DNA of 64,000 nucleotides, taken from contig NC_058513.1 in NCBI RefSeq assembly GCF_020382885.2, forward strand, positions 12,549,641 to 12,613,640, read 5' to 3'. The stretch is from Scatophagus argus. Its lineage: Eukaryota > Chordata > Actinopteri > Scatophagidae. The notes under the pieces were generated by a model. That model made no database searches, had not been told where the DNA came from, and saw nothing but the letters and a program-made list of their open reading frames with translations. Position 1 is the first letter of the stretch. Each line of letters opens with the position of its first letter. The translations under genes were made by a program, and so were the position numbers. Of this stretch, positions 46,977 to 57,900 are shown in pieces.

Positions 46977-48844
46977 GAACTGACATCAAAGACCAGACAC
47001 GTTGTTTTTTTCCTGCTCTCTGCACAACCACATAATGAACGTCTGTTCTACATAGATAGATACATTTCGTCTTGAGAATGAGAGATAATCACTTTACAAA
47101 CATGTAAAAAACTAATATTTATTGTGTATTTTAACCAATAACCAGCTTTGGATGATGAGTGGACACTCAAGCACTTGTGATAAATAATGTTTTAGTAACA
47201 TAAGTTTCTTTAAGGATCCTACCCTGAATGTACAACCCACTGACAGTATATCGACACCTTCTTAAAATAATCGCATAATTCATTTTTTCAGGTTTTTCAG
47301 GAAACACAAAAAACTCCCCCCAAAATTGAAATTATGGCATAAAATAATAATCTCAGTCAGAAAGTATGTATCAGAGGATGATGCTTGACATATGAGAAAA
47401 CTTGCTGTTTTTCATAATAACTAAGATTAAATAAATGACTTAGGCATTTTTAGATAAGATAATATATGTCAATGGTAGGGACCAGCAATTACAAACATTA
47501 TAATAATACAATGTGTATTAAAGTAGTAATTGTTTAATGCGATATACATGATTTATATGTTTTACTTTAATCTCTTTTTTTATTTTAATTTCCTTGGCAT
47601 TGTGTTCCTTTCTTTTTGGTCGCGGTAATAAAACGTAAGCAAAAAAAAAAAAACACCGTCTGTGGTTACCATGACGATTTAGAGGTCCTCACCTTTGCCG
47701 GTGTGCTGTTTTGCGCACATTTGGCATGTCAAATATTGTCTTTTGATAATGACAAGAACTATGTTTGCGATTTCCAGAAACCGTAGAACACATGCTTGAT
47801 CAAGTAGGAATTACTACATTATCATCTCGCTGCGATTTCAGACGGGCACAGAGTTAAACAGCTATACTTAGGGTCCTGCGGCGCCGAGGTCAGGAAGGTG
47901 TTTGTTTCGGTGTCTCCTCCATATCGTCCTACACCGGTCCCTGCCGCGTTTCCTGTCTCACAACTTGACAACAACATCGTCAGCAACACTAATACTCGGT
48001 AAGTAATTGGCCTTATAATTACTTAGGCTGCTCATGTTGTGTTTTGTTGAAATGTCGGTAAACTGGTTGCCAAACATCCCATTTGCTAGCTAGAAAACGC
48101 CCCCTACTATCCTCATGTGTTCAAACTCCTTCAAAATGCTTAAGCAGGAACCGGTAACAGTGGAATATTTCATATCGGTGCCAGACACTATTATCTATTT
48201 GTTAAATGAAAAAATATATAAATGAGCAATCCTGAACTGCGTATGCATCTGAACAACCGACAGTCCCTTTAATTTCGGTTAACTTATGTCATTATTCCTC
48301 CTTTTTTTTTTTTTTTAACAAAAATGTTATTTTACAAACGGTTGCTTTGATATTTATATTCACGCCTAAAATTATTAGTCGTGGTAGAAAGAAAAAGAAA
48401 CATTAAATGGCGTTTTGCCGGGTTACAGTAAGCAGATCGTTTCAGTCAAGGCACCGGTCTAACCTTGACGTGACGACAGAATCTGAGAGTAATGGAGACC
48501 GTATGACTCAAGTGCTGCAGGTGTCTGACAACAGAAATGTTTTAAGGTCAGGGAAAGCGCTTTATAGCTGTCTAATAGAATAGTTAGAAAGTTTTCTTCA
48601 CCCTGCCTGGAATACAATTCTGCTGAAGTGTTAGTACCACTTAGTATAATAATAATTAGTATAATTATTATTACGTAATTTTGTAAACCCCAAAGTTGTA
48701 CATTTTAAGTAGTAAGAAATGCAGATCCTCTTAACAAATTTCCATCCTTTTAAAGGCTTCATCACTTGACAGATTGATATCTTTCTCACCTAAGTTAACA
48801 TTTACGGTTTCTGAAATGTTCTTTTCCTTTGTTTGACAGGCAAA
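46977..48844 (+). promoter_or_regulatory. vdac2: vdac2 upstream region and non-coding exon 1
   Basis: A CpG-containing stretch at about 47640-48000 (CCTGCGGCGCCGAGGTCAGG) ends at a strong donor, ACTCG/GTAAGT, exon end 47998. This fits a 5' UTR exon spliced to the acceptor at 48838-48839, 5 bp ahead of the vdac2 ATG. The intervening intron (47999-48839) shows nothing else. Confidence 0.6.
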
Positions 48845-50652
48845 ATGGCAGTTCCTCCAACATATGCAGACCTTGGAAAATCAGCAAAGGACATCTTCAA
48901 TAAGGGATATGGTAACTGGAAGCAAGATAAAAGGCAGTTTTATAAGTGTGTATTTATTGCCCCTCAGAGGACAGGCCGGCTCATTGAGATGTGCTACCAA
49001 GCCCAGAATGTAGTCCCTCACTTTCATTGTCCTTGCAGGTTTTGGACTGGTTAAGCTTGATGTGAAGACAAAGTCTTCAAGTGGAGTGGTGAGTTTGGCT
49101 GTTACTGTATATTACACCATATAAAGCCTGTAGTGGGTTGTGGATAAACTCCTTTAACCTGCTGTATTGTTTCCAGGTAGCATTAATTTCCTCTTGTATT
49201 CGCTTCAGGAGTTTAAGACATCTGGCTCATCCAACATAGACACCAGCAAGGTCACCGGAACCCTTGAGACCAAGTACAAGTGGGCGGAGTACGGGCTGAC
49301 TTTCACAGAGAAGTGGACCACGGAAAACACACTTGGAACAGAAATATGTGTTGAGGATCAGGTAAATTGAACACTGCTATCTTGCTGATCATCCTGGGCT
49401 CTAAATGAAGCGTGACTCATTAAATGATCTTCTTTAGATCACCAAAGGACTGAAGCTTACTTTTGACACTACATTTTCACCGAACACTGGGTAAGCCACC
49501 TGTTATATTATTCATTAAATCATAACTTCCAGTTGTTGTACAGAGAACGCCCTTCCAACTTCAGTTTTTCTTTTTGAATTCCACAGCAAGAAGAGCGGCA
49601 AGGTCAAGACAGCTTATAAAAGGGAATACCTTAATGCTGGTGTTGATGTAGATTTAGATTTCGCTGGTCCTACTATCCATGGAGCAGCAGTGGCGGGCTA
49701 CGAAGGTTGGCTGGCTGGATACCAGATGTCCTTTGACACAGCCAAGTCCAAGATGATCCACAGCAACTTTGCAGTTGGTTACAAGACCGGTGACTTCCAG
49801 CTCCACACCAATGTGTAAGTTTTATGATCAGCAAATATTTGAATTTAGCAAGATTAGTAACTTAATTGCTAAGCTACACACATAGCTTTCCAAAGAACTG
49901 GCTGATCCTCTTGATCATGTAGTATCTTTGTTTGAAAATGACTGTCATGCAGGTGATGTTGCACTTTTTTTCTCTCTCTCAGAAATGATGGTTCAGAGTT
50001 TGGTGGCTCCATTTACCAGAAGGTAAATGACAAACTGGAGACTGCTGTGAATCTTGCCTGGACAGCAGGCAGCAATGGCACTCGCTTTGGAATTGCTGCC
50101 AAATACCAGTTAGACTCCAGTGCTTCCATATCAGTAAGTATCTCTTTGTTCATCTTTTTCAAGGAAGTTGTGTTTGCCCACGTTTGTCGTCAGGTATCTA
50201 AAAAATTTTGTTTTGAAACCCGTCATGAACTAAGGAACAAGCAATTGGTGTTTATGACACTTGATAATTTCCACTTTGTTCTCATGGAATATTGTTTGCT
50301 TACTGAGAGATAATTAAAATAAATGTGTTGGTGTGTGTAGCATTGCAGCCAGTACTGTATATACTCTTTGAATGTTAGTGTGTTGATTTCATGCTTTTTC
50401 TCCAGGCTAAGGTAAATAACTCCAGCTTGGTAGGAATTGGATACACCCAGACCCTGCGGCCTGGTAAGAGCTATTTATAGTCCAATATACAATTTGAAAA
50501 GCACCTACAAACACCTCTTTTTCAGCAACTTCAAAATATATGTCTGTTTTTGTATTTTAGGTATGAAACTAGTCCTGTCTGCACTGGTCGATGGGAAGAA
50601 TCTCAATGCCGGTGGACACAAACTTGGTCTGGGCCTGGAGTTGGAGGCATGA
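48845..50652 (+). CDS. vdac2: Voltage-dependent anion channel 2 (mitochondrial porin)
   Basis: Beta-barrel channel of the mitochondrial outer membrane; passes ATP, metabolites and Ca2+ and holds BAK in check (family knowledge). Exons: 48845-48911, 49039-49088, 49209-49361, 49438-49490, 49587-49814, 49983-50133, 50406-50463, 50561-50652; 283 residues plus TGA, the standard VDAC length without the 11-residue extension of human VDAC2. The ATG ([27 protein letters not shown]) begins the N-terminal helix. Visible hallmarks are the membrane-facing Glu in YGLTFTEKW, the GLK motif ([10 protein letters not shown]), the alternating strand pattern throughout, and the final strand [11 protein letters not shown]. 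It is vdac2 rather than vdac1 or vdac3 by position next to samd8 and comtd1. Confidence 0.98.
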
Positions 50653-51400
50653 GGATCTGCTTGAATAGGAATATCAGAGGAATCTGACCCTAAGGGTTCA
50701 ATAAGAAATATTTTAAAGAGATGAAGCCAAAACAAACTAAAAAAAGAACCCCAGTACTCGAGCACTGTTAAGATGGAAACCTTTCCACCAGCTTCCTTTC
50801 ATTGTGATCACAATAACTAGTCATGTTTCAATCACGTGTGTTTATAAATCAGTGAATCCTTCTGCCAATTTATCCTCCACATCGATAGAAAAAGAAAAAT
50901 ACCCTCTTTTGGGTGCACCATGTCCGGGAAGGCTTTCAGAAAACCAGACCTTGTTATTTTGCTGTGATAATGTGATTATGTAGAATGTAAATCTGAGCTG
51001 TTATTTTGCACAGTAGACTATACCTTTATTTAAGCTCTTTCACCTTTGTTTTAATTGCACATCTTATTTATATTTTGGTAGTGATGTTCTTCCTGTTGGA
51101 AGTTACTCCAACAAAATATGCTTACCAAGATTGAAGCCAAATTACTGGCTGGTCTTCACTTATCTTTCTAGAGAGGCTTATTGTGCTGTGTGATGAGTTT
51201 GAGACCTCCACTACCTGAAATACCTGCTTCTAAGCTGCTAGACAATGCTAAATGGATGTTCTTTTCCTCAGTGTGATTTGAGTGAAATAATATGGGAGTG
51301 AATTATCACCATGTTTGAGGACTGTGACACTAATCAGGAAGCAGTTTGTGTGTTGGTGTGTGTCTAACCTTTGCAATAAAGTCCTGAAATCAACCATCAT
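50653..51400 (+). terminator. vdac2: vdac2 3' UTR
   Basis: About 730 bp of untranslated sequence ending in AATAAA at 51375-51380, followed about 20 bp later by a likely cleavage site. The downstream gene, comtd1, converges on it. Confidence 0.75.
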
Positions 51401-51477
51401 CCTCTCCTGTAACTTGACAGTAATACATAATCTGACAGCAGAACGACATGAATTTGGTTAATGATGTGAATGTGTAC

Positions 51478-51840
51478 GGGCAGCACGGTGGTGCAGTGGT
51501 TAGCACTGTCGCCTCATAGCAAGAGGGTTCCAGGTTTGAATCCCGGTCTGGACCCTTCTGTGTGGAGTTTGCATGTTCTCCCTGTGCCTGCGTGGGTTCT
51601 CTCCGGGTTCTCCGGCTTCCTCCCACAATACCAAAAACATGCACATTAGGTTAATTGGCTACTCTAAATTGCCCCTAGGTGTGAGCGTGAGAGTGTGTGG
51701 TTGTCTGTCTTTGTGTGTTGGCCCTGCGATTGACTGGCGACCAGTCCAGGGTGAACCCCGCCTCTCGCCGTAGTCAGCTGGGATAGGCTCCAGCTCCCCC
51801 ACGACCCTGACGGATAAGCGGTATAGAAACTGGATGGATG
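51478..51840 (+). mobile_element. tRNA-headed SINE with perfect 15 bp target duplication
   Basis: A 363 bp element. It has an A box TGGTGCAGTGG at 51489-51499 and a B box GGTTTGAATCC at 51533-51543, followed by a long body and a (GGAT)n tail. The direct repeats GATGTGAATGTGTAC at 51463-51477 and 51841-51855 are identical. This head and tail are very common in teleost genomes; the tail suggests mobilisation by a LINE with the same 3' end, which I cannot name from sequence alone. The open frames on both strands here are not genes. Confidence 0.92.
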
Positions 51841-52103
51841 GATGTGAATGTGTACAAAAACAAACGACACAGACACTTTTTTGTTCAAATGTTCCAGTTT
51901 GTCTTTGAACTGTATGATGATGAGCTACCATTAGATTATTACAGATTCTGATATAAAACAAGTATAGTTAGGCACTGAAAAAAACACATGTTACAGGTAC
52001 AATCACATACCCGCCATAACATTGTTCACCTAATCTGCAAAGGACATACAGTATTTCATGGTTTCCCTTCCTACGAAACTGCTAAAGTTTTCAAATGCTT
52101 GTC

Positions 52104-55100
52104 CTACAGTTTAATTGCCAGCGAGAGCCCATCTCCCACTGTGAGCATGCTCAGGGTGATTCGAGTGTCACGATGCAACTTCTTGTTCAGCTTATCAATG
52201 GCCACAGTGTCTTGGTCATCAGGGGCTGGATTCAGCACATTTCCACCCCACAGGACCTGCAGGAAAAAAAAGAGAAAAGTGTAGAGACTGAGATGCTTGA
52301 GATATCTTACTGCAACATGTAAAACATAAATATTTGACTTGAATGAAACCCTCACATTGTCAACCGCAATGACGCCCCCTTTCCTCAACAGTTGCAGAGA
52401 CTTTTCGTAGTAGTTGTCATAGTTAACTTTGTCTGCATCAATGAAGATAAAATCAAATGTTTCAGCCTGGCCAGAAGACAAGAGATCATCTGAAAAAAAC
52501 AGAAGGAACAAAGAAGTAAATTTAGCTTCAGGTTATATGCAACATCTGTTTATCGGTTTATGTAACATCTCTGACATTTATCACCCTCTGGTCAGTAGTG
52601 TTCCCACTGCTGGGTAAGAAACTCATTTGGACAGACAATTTGAAATAATGAATTTTATTTTATTTTTGATTATAAATACTCATTATTATAATTATATAAT
52701 TGAAATTATTAATCATAGGTGTTGGCAACATGACAGGCATTTCGCTAATGCTGGATACCGTTAGTAAAGTAAAATAAACAAAAGTACGTATATAAAAATT
52801 GAAAAATAAAAGCCAATTAAATATAACAACGCCACGTGAGCTGACTGACGTCAGACGCTGTCACCGTCCGTCCGGCGGTTAGCATTTGTGTTTTGAAACA
52901 ACGGCAATTTGTCAGGAGTTCATACAACGTTTTTATGAAGTGTGGTGAATCAAGGGAAGAGCAGCAACTGGACCTCGTCGGTGGTGCAACTGGAATCCAG
53001 GTACCAAAACTTATGTAGCTGTTAGCTGCCTTTGTCAGTATTCAGGTGAGGTTACACCTTGCTATGTCGTTACCTCAGCTGAACGGGTTTAGCTAAGACG
53101 CATCTGCTGCTCGTGTGGCGCTACCGATTTTAAAACCCAGTCAATCACAAACTGTAGGGAAGATAATGTGGAAACAGCACTGGAACAATGTACGTTATGT
53201 GTTTTGTTGGCCACACTCTGACACTTTCGGGTGGCGCCTTCACGATTTTACGCGATGAAAGATTTCATTTGCATGCAAACTTTTAGAAATTAATTTAACG
53301 ATCCGAGCTTTAGAAATCTGAACCCGAACACATGCTGCGGTAGCGACTTGTCAGCCACAAGGTAGCCATACCGAAAAGCATATCCTGCTTTAATTCAGGT
53401 GATGTGAATTAATGAACGAGAAAAGTTATCTCATGACACTTTCAAAATAAAGCTCGGCTATTATCATCTTATCGTCTGTTTTACCCTAAACGGGACCATA
53501 GTTCACATGCTGTACCTCAAGCTGTACTGCAGTAGCGACTAAAACCACAAGGAATTCATAGGGAAACTGTTTATTGAGGTAATAAATCAAGTAAAAAGTA
53601 GGGTCACTATCTCTTCACCCCTTTGCCAGCCATTAGAAAGACTGCAGGGTGAAAGCATTTTCCCGTTGGCTTCATTTTCCAGACCCAAAAACGCCTCTCT
53701 TCTGCAGTCTGTGGTCTGTTCTCAACCACTGATGCCAGTTAAGGTGATGGACAGAGAAGTTAAAGAGGTTAAAGCAGTCGTGGGGTGAACTTTGTAAGGT
53801 TTGCATCAGGAAACTGTACATCTCCAATTTAGAACAGCGAGATAAGAAAAGAGTTGTGTTACTATACCCAGAGTCTTCAGTGCTGGCTGTATGCGTAGAT
53901 CAATTTTATGTTCAATTCCTGCCTGTAAAATAGAAAAAGAAACAAGAATATCTTTAAAGTAAAAGTGCCGCAGATAAACTGAAAACAGAAGAGAAACGAT
54001 GTATCGCGGTACACCAGGATGTCTTTTTGCGAGGGTATTTGTATGCGTGATGGTATTTATTGTATTTTTGAGTTGATTATAAAAACAGTTGCAAAACCTG
54101 TGTTTGCCATTTTCTGGATTATGATAAAAATAGTATACAGCAGTCTCAGCCTGGATACAGCTGATTGTAAGTTTACATAGTGTATATAAGCTTCGTATTC
54201 AGAATATTCCATTGCTAATGAACACAAGAATGTTTATGAACAAACATATAAACAAAATTTACCCTAAACTGAATTGTTAATCCTCTAATGAGCAGTTATT
54301 CAGACCACTGTGTGAAACACTGAGACTGAACTTGGCATTTATTGACAGCTGCAAATTAGAGTAAACTTCCTAAAGTGATGTGTAATTTTGAAAATGATTA
54401 TTTTTGCAGCAAAGCTTCTTTTCCCTCCCTTTTTTCCTCACAGTATGGCATAATCACGCTTCCATAAGGGAAAACAAAGCCAGTCAAATTTCCTAACTGC
54501 TTGTTTTGTCTGAAGAACAGTCCCAAACCCAAAGCCACTGAACCAGTGAATCATTTTTGCTTGATAAAATACTTAATTGATTAACCAATTATTGCAGAAT
54601 ACTAACAGACGCTCAAGTCTGCTCCATGTGTATCAAACAGAAATATAATTTTCAGTGTATGAAAATCCTCAGTGCTGATCACCACTTTGCATTATAGAAA
54701 CAATACAGCAGCTTTACATATCACTTAATAAACACCATGAGATAATTTCGCAAATAATACATCATGGATGTGAATGGTACCTCTTTCCAGAAGGGTTTGC
54801 CAATGTTGGTGTAGTCTTCACTGATGTCGCATGCCACCACAACTCCATCGTCAGGCAAAGCCAGTGCCATGCTCAGTGTGTTGTAACCTGTGTATACTCC
54901 TGTGGTGAGAAGGTATCAAAATCAGCATGGCAGGACGATGACAGAAAAGGCTAAATGGGCCCTTTAGAGTGTCCATTCAGTATGTCAACATGAACTTGAG
55001 TTACCAGGTTACTCTCAGCTAATCTGAAGTGATCTGAGTTGTTAGAGTTTGGGGTAACAAAGAAACCCCATTTACCCAACCAGACTGATGCATGCACTGT

Positions 55101-57367
55101 CTATACTGGACTTACTGACTTTGCTGCTACTAATCCCACCAATGTCACTGCACTTTTCCTGTCAGTGACGTTTTAAGATTGCATCCAGTTGAATACCCCT
55201 CACCTCACTCTTCTCTTATGCTGGCTGCTCATAATGAAAAAAAGGCCCTCTCTAAGCCAGTGTTGGGTTTGTCTGATCTGGGTTACAGCAGAAACATGGC
55301 AGTGCAGCATCATGGACTCTGCAGAAGACCTTTGGAGGTACAATGGGCTGATTATAAGGTAATGAAAATGATTCATAACTTCAGGTGACCGTACACTAAT
55401 GAAAGCATAAAGATACTGCATTTTTACCAGAAAGATCCCTCCAAATCCCCCACACTGGACCGTAAAATCCAGTTTAATTCTATTTTAATTGGTTTTATTC
55501 TAGCTTTATTTCTTATTGTTTCTGAATGTCATTCTAATGTTTTTCTTAGTACATGGAAAACACTTTGAAGTGACATGTGCTGTCTAAATAAAGCTTATGT
55601 TGCGTCGTAGCCCAAAAACATTCAAATTCCTGCACAGCCGAATTCCTCCTTGTACCCTGGCTTCTTGTGTGCATGTGAAGGTTGCTCTTTGACATGTTTA
55701 AGGACTATCAGATGTGCATGCGTCAGACACAAGATGTGATGATTACTTTGAGGACCTTACCAATCTCTAATGCTTTCTTGGCTTTTATTAGTCTTGCCAG
55801 ATTGGCCATGAACTGTGACTGCTCACTGGCGACCATCATGATGTTCCAGGAGTCTTCCATTGTCCTCTGAAAACAATGTTACATTTTACAGTTACATTTT
55901 ATGGCTCCGAGTGCTTCCTTGTGCCTGAGCACAGCAGTATTTCGGATACCAAGATGTCCTTACCAGTCTGAGTTTTTGCAGGACCGGATGCTCCCTCAAA
56001 GAGTGATTCAGGACATATTTCATCAGTGGGTTGTCTTCGCAGTGACTTTTAGAGATGCTCATTCTGGAAGATTTCTTTTTCCCTGAGGGCAAACATGAAC
56101 CATGAAACAATTATAAGGATGTTAAGAGCATGATAGTGCCATGAGACTTACCATCTAGCCTATACATCCTTCTGGAAATTGAAGTCTGGTCGAGTAAATG
56201 TTCAGTAATTATTAGATTTAGATAAATGACCACAGTAGGGAAATGCGATTATTTCACCAGCAGCAACAGATCGCGATAAAGAAATGAATACTGAAAGTTG
56301 TAAGACATTATAACTTGGCATCCTGGAGAGAATAAATTGAAATCAGTTTGGACTGGTATATTCCCTCATTTGTTTGTCTACATTTGTGGTTCACATGCGC
56401 ACCAACTGGTTTCTAATATTCACCTGGTAGTTGCACTTGTGGAACTTGGACAGGTTCCAATGAAAACCAGAATAACAAATAACAGAAAGGACTTTGTACT
56501 GTGTGGTTCTGTGCTGGGCGCTAATCTGCCTCTGGTAAATCTGGAAATACATTATGTAAGATTGATATGAAGTGAAGAATAAGATTAACATGATTATGCA
56601 TTTATTTCAGCTTCAGCTGTTTTTGTATCCATTTAATACTGTCGTACTGCACTGGATTTAATTTCTAATTTGATCTTAACTGGAGTTTACTTTGACGTAG
56701 CATTATGTAACACTCAAATTCAGATCACTCTGTGCACCATTCGTTTCCCTCTATAAAATTCAATCTTTGTAATTTGTCCAAAATCCCCTTACCATCACTG
56801 GCATTATTACCTGTACTAATTATTATACTAAGCTTTAAAAAACAGTGGAGGTGGGGGGAGAACAAGGGATTTTGTTTCCCCTTTGCGAAGAACAAATAAG
56901 CCCAAACCAACAGTGAAAACTGCAATACTTTTGTAAGTCAAACTGCCAGATTTCCACTCAGTTTTAAACTCGATCTGATTATTGTCACACTTTTATTCTA
57001 CGTCTGAAAAAACGACAGCGTGTTTCAGTTTTTCTCTTTAATAAGTCAGCATTACCCGGATCGCCTCGTCCTGGAGCCTCGGGGTTCTGATTGCAAACAC
57101 CTTCCCCTGTTTACTTTTCACACGTTTTTTTAGTGAAATTTTACTGTATTTAGACGAAACAAATTTTCCGACTGTCCTTTTAATTAAGTCCCGCCCCCCA
57201 CCCACCTTAGGCTGATACAGGCAGGTTACCTTGGTGTCGTAGAGACGTTATAAAGATTTTAAGACCTCAACACCTTAATTCTTACCAAAGAAATAACCGG
57301 TGACAAAAACCACTCCCAATGCGACGGATCCAACCAGTGCCTCTTTGGAAATGTTACGAAAAGACAT
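52104..57367 (-). CDS. comtd1: Catechol O-methyltransferase domain-containing protein 1
   Basis: Membrane-anchored SAM-dependent O-methyltransferase of the COMT/CCoAMT-like family; the substrate is not firmly established. Seven exons on the - strand: 57286-57367, 55964-56082, 55761-55866, 54781-54899, 53868-53922, 52356-52489, 52104-52256; 255 residues plus TAG (human about 262). The start is ATG 57367 ([13 protein letters not shown]). A single N-terminal hydrophobic segment (about residues 10-28) is followed by [13 protein letters not shown]. The SAM-binding region is [20 protein letters not shown], with VVACDIS after it. Metal-binding acidic residues appear in FIFIDADK and in VDNVLWGG, which spans the last splice. 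The C-terminus is [11 protein letters not shown]. It converges with vdac2, as in tetrapods. Intron 6 is only 99 bp and in frame. Confidence 0.97.
52833..52990. promoter_or_regulatory. CRE/E-box promoter-like cluster in comtd1 intron 5
   Basis: A perfect E-box CACGTG (52833-52838) and a perfect cAMP response element TGACGTCA (52846-52853) lie 7 bp apart, followed by CpG-bearing sequence (CACCGTCCGTCCGGCGG). No partner gene is visible on the + strand within the window. Confidence 0.5.
55165..55466. repeat. Degraded teleost MITE-like repeat in comtd1 intron 3
   Basis: The segment from GATTGCATCCAGTTGAATAC to CCCCACACTGGACC, with AGAAACATGGCAGTGCAGCA in the middle, matches a roughly 300 bp repeat seen in many fish genomes. 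The ends are eroded. Open frames across it (55179-55388 on +, 55200-55421 on -) are repeat-derived, not genes. Confidence 0.65.
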
Positions 57368-57900
57368 GGCTTTGACGATTTAAAAGCAACACGCGATTTA
57401 AAACTGATCCTCGTTCGAACACTTCCGCATTGGCTGAACGTTTTACCGTAATGGTGGGATTAGAGGCGAACCGCTGTGACTAAAGCGCCATAGCAAGCCT
57501 GAGAGGAGTCTCTTGCGTTTACATCGGCATATTACACATGTAAGAATCCGATCACGGCTATCCTCTGACTGCCATTGTGTTTGGCAGCGATCCACCGAGG
57601 ACAATGACAAAAAAAATACAAATTTACAGTCAGTCACTGACACGGAAAAGTTGTTAAAATGTCGGATGTGCACTTGACAACACCCAGTGAACCTGGCAGT
57701 ATCCGTCTTCATTAACCGTATGTTACAGAGTCTGTCATGAAACCTGCATGCAGCTGCAAAGCGTTACGCGCGATAAGACAACTCACCGCAAAGTTGCGTC
57801 GACTGTGATGGTCTGTTGCTTCTGAGACAATCACTGGATTCCTGCTTGCTGAACGTTGTAATTCGGTCAGTCATGTGAAATAATAGCGGTCATATGACAC
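57368..57900 (-). promoter_or_regulatory. comtd1: comtd1 promoter region
   Basis: Lies immediately upstream of the comtd1 start codon on the - strand, with more CpG than the surrounding sequence. There is no clear TATA box. An open frame at 57443-57712 has no recognisable product. Confidence 0.45.

Noticed and set aside
51390-51961. Several open frames on both strands after vdac2
   Set aside because: They are produced by the SINE and its flanks. None matches a protein family.
55179-55388. 69-codon open frame in comtd1 intron 3
   Set aside because: It is the sense reading of a common teleost MITE-like repeat.
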